This document shows, piece after piece, positions 1 through 9,600 of a stretch of DNA of 64,000 bases. Where the stretch lies: assembly GCA_018907035.1 (NCBI GenBank), contig JACCIC010000166.1, positions 1,034,501 to 1,098,500 on the forward strand, given 5' to 3'. The DNA comes from Sycobia sp. Sy_11. Lineage: Eukaryota > Arthropoda > Insecta > Hymenoptera > Epichrysomallidae. A program made the translations under genes and the position numbers. Position 1 is the first letter of the stretch; every line of letters begins with the position of its first letter. The notes under the pieces were generated by a model. The model ran no database searches and was not told the origin of the DNA. It saw only the letters and a list, made by a program, of their open reading frames with translations.

Positions 1-86
1 TGGAACTATTATACACCGAAAAATTATATCGGAATTTCGATTTTTACTATCTCTTTTATTCCTTAGAGATTGTTCGAATATTTGTG

Positions 87-169
<83 letters not shown>

Positions 170-498
170 AAACTACATAAATACTTTTATTTCTAGCTAT
201 AGCGACGATCATTCTTAATCTATATATGCCTGAGCAGATTTTCATTAATTTAGAGAATAATTTACGCTTCAAAATGCAAATATTGGTAAATGAAAAATTT
301 TATTTCCTTCCTTCAATTTTAGATGCTAATAAAATTACCCGGCTTTTATTTTATTGTGAAAAAGGAGCTGCAGACGAAAAAAGATCGAGGACCTCGTCGA
401 GCACTTCAAGGAATTTACCGCTTGTTAAATGGTTAGCGTTCCATTCACCAGTGATTATGACCACTTAGCAGTTCCGCGTACAGCGCACCGCCAAAATC
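1..498. other. Upstream non-coding region with (TA)n tract
   Basis: No credible coding sequence is seen here. A (TA)n microsatellite fills about 91-164. The rest becomes less AT-rich toward the TATA box at 499 and probably holds the upstream regulatory DNA of the small secreted-protein gene that follows. Confidence 0.5.
91..164. repeat. (TA)n microsatellite
   Basis: An uninterrupted run of TA dinucleotides is read directly. It gives a spurious Tyr/Ile-repeat open frame on the minus strand. Confidence 0.95.
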
Positions 499-536
499 TA
501 TATAAATCTTCGACCTTTCGAGTTTCACGCTGCAGT
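499..536 (+). promoter_or_regulatory. TATA box and initiator of the secreted-protein gene
   Basis: TATATAAAT lies at 499-507, and an arthropod-like initiator GCAGT follows at 532-536, about 30-35 bases downstream. Spacing and orientation fit a focused RNA polymerase II promoter feeding the coding region at 734. The transcription start is inferred. Confidence 0.6.
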
Positions 537-733
537 TCTCAAATTTCGATTTACAGATTTGCGCCGTCCGCTCAAAGTGTTTTTTATGCATATATGTATA
601 TGTATTAGTTATCCCTCTTGGTTATTTATTCTTTTTTAAGGAAAAGTATAAGGCGCGCTTATTCGATCGCGAGCGCGGGGGATTTTCGCACTTGCCTCTT
701 AAATCTATATTTAAATTTATCAACTCGGTAATA

Positions 734-1282
734 ATGAAGCATCTAATAGAAGTGCTTCTGATCCTCTGTTGCGTCTCGGCGCCTTCAATGTCATTGCGGG
801 AGATCGGCGATGCAAGCCCGATACCGTCAATGTCAACGGTCGCGCCAGAAACGGACACGGCGACCTCGTCCACGGCGGACGACTCGACGATCGTGGACGC
901 AACGCTCGACGCAAGCAGCGCAGCTCCGACGGAACCGCTGCCCCTCGACCAAATCGATCAAATTTTTCTCGATCCAAATATTGCTTTGGCGCGCGTTGTA
1001 CGCGACACTTACGACAGATGGAATCGGCGTCAAGGATTTGCCCCGAGTTATCCCGAGAGACCTCCTTACGGGATAGAAAAGAATCTCGTAAAAGACGCTC
1101 GCGGCAGTGATCCTTACAAAGTGCAAGAATTCGACAATACCTATTTTAGCCGGCCTGTCAAGGAATATTATGGATCGGAACGTTTTAGCAACGTAAGGAA
1201 ATCGCAAAGGAGAAGCGGTATCGTCAGCAGAGTCCAAGTTGTTCAAAGACCGTTCAAAGTGTATCCAGTTTTTCCCGGATAA
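734..1282 (+). CDS. Small secreted protein of unknown function (182 aa)
   Basis: I do not recognise this protein. The frame is open from 692, but I choose the ATG at 734 because it gives a classic signal peptide: MKH, then a Leu/Ile/Val-rich core, with probable cleavage after about residue 20 (near SMS-L). The mature chain begins with a Ser/Thr/Ala/Asp-rich low-complexity stretch of about 45 residues, likely O-glycosylated or disordered. A more ordered C-terminal part follows, rich in Arg, Tyr and Pro, with several basic Arg-Arg or Lys-Ser-Gln-Arg-Arg sites where a proprotein convertase could cut. There are no cysteines in the mature part. The coding DNA is much more GC-rich than its surroundings. 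A TATA promoter lies about 230 bases upstream and an AATAAA signal at 1344-1349. It could be a neuropeptide-like precursor or a secreted structural protein; this is inference. An upstream 5' UTR intron cannot be excluded. Confidence 0.7.
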   Translation: MKHLIEVLLILCCVSAPSMSLREIGDASPIPSMSTVAPETDTATSSTADDSTIVDATLDASSAAPTEPLPLDQIDQIFLDPNIALARVVRDTYDRWNRRQGFAPSYPERPPYGIEKNLVKDARGSDPYKVQEFDNTYFSRPVKEYYGSERFSNVRKSQRRSGIVSRVQVVQRPFKVYPVFPG

Positions 1283-1349
1283 TTTATACGCGAGGTCCTG
1301 GAAGTACAGTTTTTTTTATTAATATTATTGTATTTATTTATTGAATAAA

Positions 1350-3413
1350 ATTTTATATATATACTAAAATTATATTGCATATAGTATGACAGTTGTATTT
1401 CCTTTATAAAAATTTTCTTTATTGATTCGTTATCGATATTTAGTATAAATAAAAATAAATAGAAAAAAAGAAGAAATTTCAAGAATATATTATAATAGTT
1501 TATCAAAATAATCATTTTGTTTAAAAAAAATTATGTTCGGTCTTTAACTCTTCTTTTTTATCGATCTTACAGAGTCTCTTATAAACTAATTTGATTTTAA
1601 CGACAGTCAGACTACTTTTGTTTATAATCACACGTTATTATTCATGAACAAGTACAGCAGCTATATAAAAATACTATAATATATGACTTAAAATAAAGTA
1701 GTACACTGCGGATTTTTTTTTTTTTTTAGAAAAAAAATGGAAACAGTATAGGTTTTTGGAATTAAATGTAAAATGTTTACAAGAGGATTGGTGAAGCGAT
1801 ATAAATTCAATATTCAAAATGCAAACTTCTCAATTCAATCATTTGTTTTATTGTTTCATCCTTTTTTTATCGAAGGAAAACAATTCGTGTTTCTTCATAT
1901 TTCTTCAAAAGTCCCGCCGAACTCTCCGTCTTGAAGGAAAATCTGAATTCTGACTTTCTAAATTGTCTGTTAAACATTGATGATAACGGTATATCGGAGA
2001 CATTCGGTATATAAGATTAAACTAGATATATTAGCACCTGTAACCAACTGTAACGATATATATTTTTATATTGTTCAGAAACTATAGAAGCATAATAAAA
2101 TAGGATGTAAAAGTCTTAAAAGAAGATATTAATAAATTTTTTTATAGAAATTACTTCTATAGAATAAAATATTATGAAAACTGTAATTTTATGGAAAGAG
2201 TATTGTAAATCAAGTTAACGAGTTCATACACTGTAGCCATCGTTTATATGCTCTAACCATGCTCTAACCACGGAGCTGCTCATTCCAGCCAAGGATAGCC
2301 TCGCAGCAGCCGAAGCAACAAAACGTCGAATGATTATATTTTATATTATTTTCTTATTAATAAATATTAAACTTAAATTTTGAAATTTACATACAACTCT
2401 TTAAATTTCACCTTTTTACTCGACATTCCTTAAATATCCTAAATAGTTCATTTTTATAAATGGTCGATTCCAACGAATTTTTTAAAAATAGCTGTAAAAA
2501 ATAAAGAATGAAAGAAATTAACAAAAGGATGTATCATCAGATGAATCATGATGTAAATATAGATGTGTCTTATAGAATCAACTTCATTTTTAGATAATAT
2601 TATTTTATGCTTTAACAAGGTAATTTCATGTCTAATCGAATATTAGTTTATTATTTATAGCTACTTCATTTGTTCGATGTCACGTCTCTGGTGACGACAG
2701 TACGTACCTGCTGGTACCTGTAAATAAAGTAACGTACCTTTATTCGACTATAATAAGATAGCACACTATGCCCATACATTTATTGTTTAAAAATCTACTG
2801 TGGTTTCAAATATTATTTAATTAAAATAATATGATTCACCATAAACTGTAATTCTAAGAACTACAAAGAACTATAAAACTGTGAGATTGAAATATCTGCA
2901 AAAACAGTTTCTGTATTTAAATTTATTAGTTAGCTTCAAGCTTCAATTATTAAAAAATTGTTTTGTTCAAGTGCATTTTAATATACATTAACGAAAGAAA
3001 TTGCTTTAAATAAAATTTTATTAATATAATTAGACTTTCAATGACTAAATATTATAATATATAATAATTTATTAAGTAAAACCCATTGAACGTTTTTGCT
3101 AGTTTTTGCGTCTAATAACGATTAGAGAAATAATGGAAGGGTAGAGAAAAGGAGTAGAAACTCCGCTCGCTTTACATGGGAAAAACTAATAAAAAATTAG
3201 CCGGAGTTGGTAGTTCTGATTTATCCAGTAGATGTCGCTGTCTTGGAAAACCCTTGATGGTTCTGCGTGCAACAGAGAGAGAAAGCAAAAGCTAAAGGAG
3301 TAAGGGGAAGAAAAGAGGCAAAAGTAGAGGAGCAGAGATTTCACTTTCTCCTCTCTCCACGCTCACTACATACCCCTACTCTCTTTTCTTCATATATATG
3401 CATTTCAACGAGC
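1350..3413. other. Intergenic AT-rich DNA
   Basis: No coding sequence is supported. The stretch is AT-rich, with a poly-T run near 1711. Slightly GC-richer patches at about 2230-2330, 2680-2745 and 3120-3400 look like old repeat or regulatory debris, but I cannot assign them. The last patch is purine-rich then pyrimidine-rich and ends at the retrotransposon insertion point. Confidence 0.5.
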
Positions 3414-3417
3414 AACC
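3414..3417. repeat. Target-site duplication, left copy (AACC)
   Basis: AACC directly precedes the TGTGA start of the 5' LTR and is repeated directly after the 3' LTR at 11802-11805. Confidence 0.85.
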
Positions 3418-4124
3418 TGTGACGTAATACGACTACATTCGACGTGTCACGAAACCGTATTTTGTCATGTCCTTTTACACTCCTTTTATAACCGCGAAAT
3501 ATAATTATGTAATAAAAAAATAGCTTAAACGATCAAAAATAAGTATTTTATACCTATAGCAAATATGTATTTTATAATAGTTTATGAATACAAATAATAT
3601 TGAATCACTTGATAGCGCAAGGACACGGACATTAAAAATATACATTATTCATATAGAATCGATATGTATGGGCATTCCGTTCAAATAAATATTATATTTG
3701 AACTACATTTTATGATTGAGTTCGATGGCCAACAAATACACGCGCATAGCTGAAGCGAGACGATGCACATTTATGACCGCCGAGGAATTCCCGCAATTAA
3801 GCGACGCTGCATGGGAGCAGCTGCAGCGTGCACAACCAGCAAGGGAGAAGGACCGTCGATGCGCGGATTGGCGCTCGCTATACTTGGGGTGGGGAGTTGC
3901 GATGTGTGCGGGGGTGTGCATGGAGATGTTTTTGCGGATATAAACACTTCGCTTTCGGCAGCCGCGCAGTTTATACTTATCGAATAAAGCTAACTTATAA
4001 ATTAATATTGTTCTTCTTTCATTTCTATAATATAATAATTTTAATTAATATTCTAAAATATTAAATTTCAAACGGCACATTTTTCGCGCGCTATAGCTTA
4101 TTTTTACAGGATAGAGACATCACA
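3418..4124 (+). repeat. 5' LTR (707 bp)
   Basis: It is bounded by TG...CA with a 5-bp terminal inverted repeat (TGTGA/TCACA). U3 is AT-rich except for a GC-rich patch at about 3720-3965. TATAAA lies at 3939-3944, and a CAGT initiator at 3967-3970 is 28-30 bases downstream, so R probably starts near 3968. An AATAAA polyadenylation signal sits at 3983-3988. U5 ends at 4124. The GC-rich patch is open in several frames (for example about 75 codons from 3716), but this probably reflects composition rather than a protein. Confidence 0.95.
3939..3970 (+). promoter_or_regulatory. LTR core promoter (TATA box and initiator)
   Basis: TATAAA at 3939-3944 and CAGT at 3967-3970 have the spacing of an insect polymerase II core promoter. 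The same pair recurs in the 3' LTR at 11616-11621 and 11644-11647. Confidence 0.65.
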
Positions 4125-4292
4125 GTGGTGGCAGCGGAAAACAAAATTTTTTTTAATATAAAAAAAAAAAAAAAAAAAAAAAAAAACAACAAAACAAGCC
4201 TCCAGTTATTCAAGAGTCTACAAACTCCAGTTTCAAGTAGACGACGTCTAGCCGGGCGAGAAGTGCTACAGTGGTGCTACAGTGCTACAGTG

Positions 4293-4358
<66 letters not shown>

Positions 4359-5570
4359 ATATTTGAATTAGTGAATTACTAGTGAAGTGTGTTTTTTTTT
4401 AAAAAAGAAAAAAAAAAAAGAAAAATCGATGTTGTGTTTATTGTGTATAAATATGTGTGTGTAATTTAAGCGTTTATTGTGAATGCTATTGTCAACCCCC
4501 TGACTTGGGTTTTTGGCACGTTTTCCCCAAGTACAAGGGTGAATACCAGGAGGAAGTGATTTCTATTACGTGCCAAGTATAGTAGAATAATCACAGGCAA
4601 CAGCAAGAAAAAAAGTAAGTCCGTAAACCTTAATTTTGTAAATCAAGTGATTCTGTGCAAAAATTAAAATCAAGTTAAAGAAAAATTTTATTATACATAT
4701 GTTGTGTGCGTGAGCATATGTATTTCTGTAAGCCTACCTGTGTATATACAGATTTATATTAATATTACAGCGTACATATAGGGTTGTACAATTATAATAA
4801 ATATAAGTGGTGTATGTTATAAATGTATGGGTAGACTTATTAATATATTTAATAAATAAATAAGATATATATATTGAAATCCATTTGTTTATACCTTTAT
4901 AATTATAATCAACCATTTTTATAAATATATTACACTTTTAATTACATCTTCTTCTATTATATTTTATTATATATTCGCACGTAATTGATTCATTCGTATA
5001 TCTTTCTATTGCTGCTTTTATTGCGTGTATGAATTGTGATTGCTGAGTTCCTTTGCCTCTATGGGATGTTTCTTCTGTACGTTTACTTATAAAAACCGTC
5101 AAAAATTTTTATACATAATTCTACCTAAATAAGAAAATATAAATAAATAATTAAATAAAGTAGCCACTAAAACAAATATATATATATAATAAAACATAAA
5201 TTAATATAGACAGATAAATTTTAAGCAGTTAATAAATAAATAATAAATAGATATAAAGTATAAATAAATACCATTATTACTATTACCTGCCATTACGTAT
5301 TATATATAAATTAGTATTATTAAGGAATTAAAACTTAAAATTAAATAACCAAACAAGTAAAAATAATTAAAAATTGAATTAAATAATTAAATAATAAATA
5401 CATAGAAATTATATATAACCTTATTTCACTTATAACCTTATTTCATTTATAACTTTATTTCCTTATTAAACTAAATCATATAAATTATACGTACATTTTA
5501 AAATAAAACAAAAATTATAGAAACACAATAACACAAATTTTATTTATTAAATAAATTAACACATAACAAA
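4125..5570 (+). other. Retrotransposon leader: primer-binding site, structured and AT-rich region
   Basis: Directly after the 5' LTR are TGG triplets (4126-4128 and 4129-4131) in a GC-rich stretch, the expected place for the tRNA primer-binding site; I could not identify the tRNA. Next come a poly-A run (about 4160-4186), short tandem copies of a GTGCTACA-type unit (about 4264-4295), (TA)n then (TG)n (about 4294-4358), and inverted repeats at 4503-4532 and 4513-4576. A consensus splice donor GTAAGT lies at 4615-4620. The remaining roughly 900 bases up to gag are extremely AT-rich and look intron-like. No protein is coded. Confidence 0.7.
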
Positions 5571-6623
5571 ATGCCTCCAACGCGTAGAAATAAAATAATT
5601 AAAAATGCTACTAATACCGTACGAAAAACAAAAAAAAATAATCCTACTAACAATTTAAATATGCTACATAACGATGGCATTAACGAAAACATTATCGCAA
5701 ATCAAATACATGAAATTACAGAAATACCATCGAAACAAAATGAGGTTACTAATGTAAAACAGATAGAAAATGATAACTTTGTTGACTTACGTACGGCAAA
5801 TTTAATTATCCCGGAATTCAAAGGTACAAACGATTGTATAGAAACCTTTGTGCGTGCTTGTGAAAGAGCAAACAGTGCGGTTGCTCCAAATTCGAGATTT
5901 TTTCTTCTAAATTTAATTCGAGCCAAGTGTAAAGGGGAGGTAAACACTTACCTTTTAAGTAAAAGCGACCATACAAATTTATCAGATTTTTTAGAAGATT
6001 TAAGGAAATCATTCGGGCCGCGAGAAAACTACAACCAACTAAATGCGGAACTAGCTTGTATTACACAGAAAGAAAAAGAATCGGTACGCGACTACGGTAC
6101 CAGGGTCAGCATGCTTGTCATTAGACTTATCGCGTCTATAAAAAAAACGTACGCGGAAGACAAATCGCTCGGTGTTACAGCAGGTGCATACGATAATGCA
6201 ATCAATTGTTTTATTACGGGACTGTTAGACTATCGAATAGCAGACCGCGTAGAAAAGGAGAAGCCGACCTCGTTAGAAAACGCGATACATTTAGCCCTAG
6301 AGGCTGAGAAATTTATAAACTATAGAACCGGGATTCACAATAAAAATTGCGAGATCAAACCCTTAGAAAACACAGAAATCCGTGTCGCACATGTACGAGA
6401 TATAGAACGTGAACAAAAAAACAATAATCGAATAAATAAATTTAAAAAATTCAATGAACAAAATATACAAAAATCTGAAAACAGGACATGCTTTCATTGT
6501 GGTAAACCGGGACACATAAAATTAAATTGCAGATACCTAAATAAGACACAAAGTAATAGAGGACATCCTTACAAATTTGAAAATAGAAATAACCGTGTTA
6601 CTAAACAAAGTAATATTAAGTGA
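5571..6623 (+). CDS. gag: Gag polyprotein of the Ty3/gypsy element (350 aa)
   Basis: This is the structural capsid/nucleocapsid protein of the retrotransposon, expected to assemble cytoplasmic particles that package the element RNA. The first 70 residues are basic and Asn/Lys-rich. About 75-250 is a capsid-like region of the retrotransposon Gag type. A CCHC zinc knuckle (C-x2-C-x4-H-x4-C) lies at about residues 307-320, followed by a basic tail. The ATG at 5571 is the first in frame, after a long AT-rich leader. The frame ends AAG TGA at 6618-6623 and overlaps pol by only four bases. No internal stops are present. Confidence 0.93.
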   Translation: MPPTRRNKIIKNATNTVRKTKKNNPTNNLNMLHNDGINENIIANQIHEITEIPSKQNEVTNVKQIENDNFVDLRTANLIIPEFKGTNDCIETFVRACERANSAVAPNSRFFLLNLIRAKCKGEVNTYLLSKSDHTNLSDFLEDLRKSFGPRENYNQLNAELACITQKEKESVRDYGTRVSMLVIRLIASIKKTYAEDKSLGVTAGAYDNAINCFITGLLDYRIADRVEKEKPTSLENAIHLALEAEKFINYRTGIHNKNCEIKPLENTEIRVAHVRDIEREQKNNNRINKFKKFNEQNIQKSENRTCFHCGKPGHIKLNCRYLNKTQSNRGHPYKFENRNNRVTKQSNIK

Positions 6624-9600
6624 CAAGGACAGCCAAATTTAAACGAGAACGAAGCTCGTCTAACCGGGGCGAAGTCGAGCTTCCAAAAACAAAAGCGTCC
6701 TGCAGCGTACGTATTTACTACGGAACAAAAGGATTAAACAACGTAAATACACCCACCGTAAAATTAGAAGCTAAATTTAGAAATAATCTAGAAATGTTCT
6801 TTTTGATAGACACCGGTTGTAATCTAAACTTAATAAAAAACAAGTACGTTAGTGAATCTAAACACATTAACAGAAAAATAATTTATAATTTATTAGGAAT
6901 AGGTAAGGGTACGGTTGGAACACTTGGGGAGATAACTTTGGAGCTTAGTGAATATAATATAACATTTCAAATAGTACCGGACGACTTTCCATTAGAAGTC
7001 GATGGCATTTTGGGAATTGAATTTCTCAAGAACGAGCAGGTAGAAATAACCTTTAAAAAATACGGTATTGGGAAATTAAAAACTCAAACAGGTTTTCTAA
7101 AATTCGAAAAAAGTATAACCATTGATCTCCCTGGTAGAACTCGGAAATTAATCGAACTACCAGTTTTAAATGCTAGTGTTATAGAAGGTATTCTACCCCG
7201 CATAAATATAGGTTCTGACGTTTATTTAGGAGAAGCATTAGTAACACCAAAAAATGGTATTGTTCAGGTCTTCGCTGTAAACTCATCAACAGAAGACATT
7301 AGAGCCACGTTCCCCATACCAAAATTGGAACCAATTCCAAATTTATCAAATTTTAATAGTAACGATATATCTGAAAAACAAACAGATAAAAAATTATTAT
7401 CTAAACGTATAGCCACGCTTTTAAAGATCATTAAAGTAGACCATTTAAACGTAGAAGAAAAAGATAAGATTATCCAATTAATTTCTAAATACCCTTTTCA
7501 ATTTTATATACCGGGAGACAAATTACAGGCAACAAATATAGCTTCTCATAGAATTGAATTAACTGATTATACACCAATTAACAAAAGACAGTTTAGGCAT
7601 CCGCAAATTCATAAAACCGAACTAGAAAAACAAACAAAAAAAATGTTAGAAGAAAACATAATACAACCATCGATCTCACCTTGGAATGCACCCTGTTTTC
7701 TAGTGCCAAAAAAAGCAGATGATTCTGGAAAGAGTAGTTGGCGTTTAGTTGTTGATTATCGAGCACTTAACGAAAAAATTGTAAATGTTTCTTATCCTCT
7801 TCCTAATATAACGGAAATTCTGGATCAGTTAGGTGGTGCCAAATACTTTTCTACTTTAGATTTAGCCTCAGGTTTTCATCAGATTCCTTTAGAGTCTGCG
7901 TCAAAACAATTGACAGCATTTTCGACACCTTTTGGCCACTGGGAGTTCAATCGTACTCCAATGGGTCTTCGCACTAGCCCTGCAATTTTTCAAAGAATGA
8001 TAAATAAAATTTGTTCTGGATTATTAAATACAGAAATGTTAATATTCATGGATGATGCAATTATTTTTTCTGATAGCTTAAAGAAACATATCCAAAATCT
8101 TGAAAAATTTTTGAAAATATTAAAAAATGCAAATCTAACCTTAAAACCAGAGAAGTGTTCATTTTTATGTAAAGACATAGTTTATTTAGGGCACAGGGTA
8201 TCAGCTAATGGAGTGGAACCAGATCCAAAAAAGGTCGATGCTGTCAAGTGTTTTCCCATTCCTAAAAACAAGAAAAATGTTAAACAGTTTCTAGGCCTCG
8301 TAGGTTATTATAGGAAGTTTATAAAAAATCTTGCTAAAATAGGTAGACCCTTATATTTATTATTAAGAGAAAACACATGCTTCAAATGGGATGAAAGCAC
8401 ACAGGATGCATTCGAAAAATTAAAAAATATTTTAATTAATCCACCTTTATTACAATATCCGGATTTTAGTAAAGAATTTGTAGTTACAACCGATGCATCT
8501 GACTATGCATTAGGGGCAGTACTGAGTCAGGGCGAAATAGGAGACGATCTTCCCATAGCATACGCGTCAAGATTACTTGGACAGGCAGAAAAAAACTACT
8601 CTACAACGGAAAAGGAGCTGTTAGCCATGATTTTTGGGGTCGAACAATTTAGGCCATATATTTATGGCAGAATGTTCACTCTGGTCACAGATCATCGACC
8701 ATTAATCTGGCTTAAGAACCTTAAAAATCCTTCTTCAAAACTAGCCCGTTGGCAATTACGCCTCAGAGAGTATACATTCAAGGTAGTTTATAAGGCTGGT
8801 CGAGTTAACTCTAATGCTGACGCTTTATCTCGAAACCCAGTTGAATATGAATCAAATGTATGTATTGCCCTGACGGATCTGCAAAAGATGGAAGTCTGCG
8901 CTGACTTCTCATCGGTTTCTGGTTCAGCAGGAGATACAGAATGGATTCTGAATGAAAATATTGCAAAAATATTTTTATCGTATAACAACGAGCAAATAAT
9001 AACTGAGAACACTACGACTAACGACGAAGACAGAAACGATACGCAAGTGTTGAATAACACAGCGGATTCGTGCAGACAAGAGAAAACTGTAGAAATCGGT
9101 ACAAAAAAAGGCATATCAGAGAATATACAACGTGTAGTTGTACAGCCAGATGATGACAGTTCAAAGCATAATAGAACCCGAACGGTATGCAATGCTCGAG
9201 AGTCTGTGCTGGAAGTGGAACAAACAGATGTTGACAGCGCTGAACAGTTTTCTTTGAGAAACATATGTGAAGCCCGAGAGTCTGTTTGTGAAAAGGATAA
9301 AATGCCAGGAACTACAGGTTATGACGATAACCATGTAAATAGTAGTATGGAAAAAAGAAACCGAACAGTTCTCTATGTGACAGAAACTGCAATAACACAT
9401 ACAAATGACTTTCTGCTTATGAAAAGCGACCATACTGTTCATTTCATTTCAGCGGATTGTAATTTGTATACAGCAACCAGCAAAGAGTTCCTTGATAATG
9501 GTCTTTTAAACTCAGAAAATTTACTCATTCTAAACCCCTCTGTTGGACAGGTGATCACATTCCAGACAGATAATTCGTATATATTCAACCTTGTTGTCAA

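Noticed and set aside
63..272. Minus-strand 69-codon frame with Tyr/Ile repeats
   Set aside because: It is a translation of the (TA)n microsatellite. The same applies to frames near 4125-4382, 22933-23325, 24932-25247 and 46416-46616.
720..1246. Overlapping frames on both strands over the secreted-protein gene
   Set aside because: They are shadow frames of GC-rich coding DNA. Only the 734-1282 frame has a signal peptide and promoter/polyadenylation context.
3225..3238. CTCF-like 14-mer (CCAGTAGATGTCGC)
   Set aside because: It differs from the degenerate consensus at one position, and about one such match is expected by chance in both strands of a window this size.
3703..4064. Several 72-78-codon frames in the LTR, repeated at 11380-11741
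   Set aside because: They lie on both strands of the GC-rich U3 patch and are identical because the LTRs are. I treat them as compositional, though the patch itself is reported.
8788..9442. Minus-strand frames of 158 and 93 codons inside pol
   Set aside because: They are antisense shadows of the low-complexity pol block, with no promoter or family similarity.
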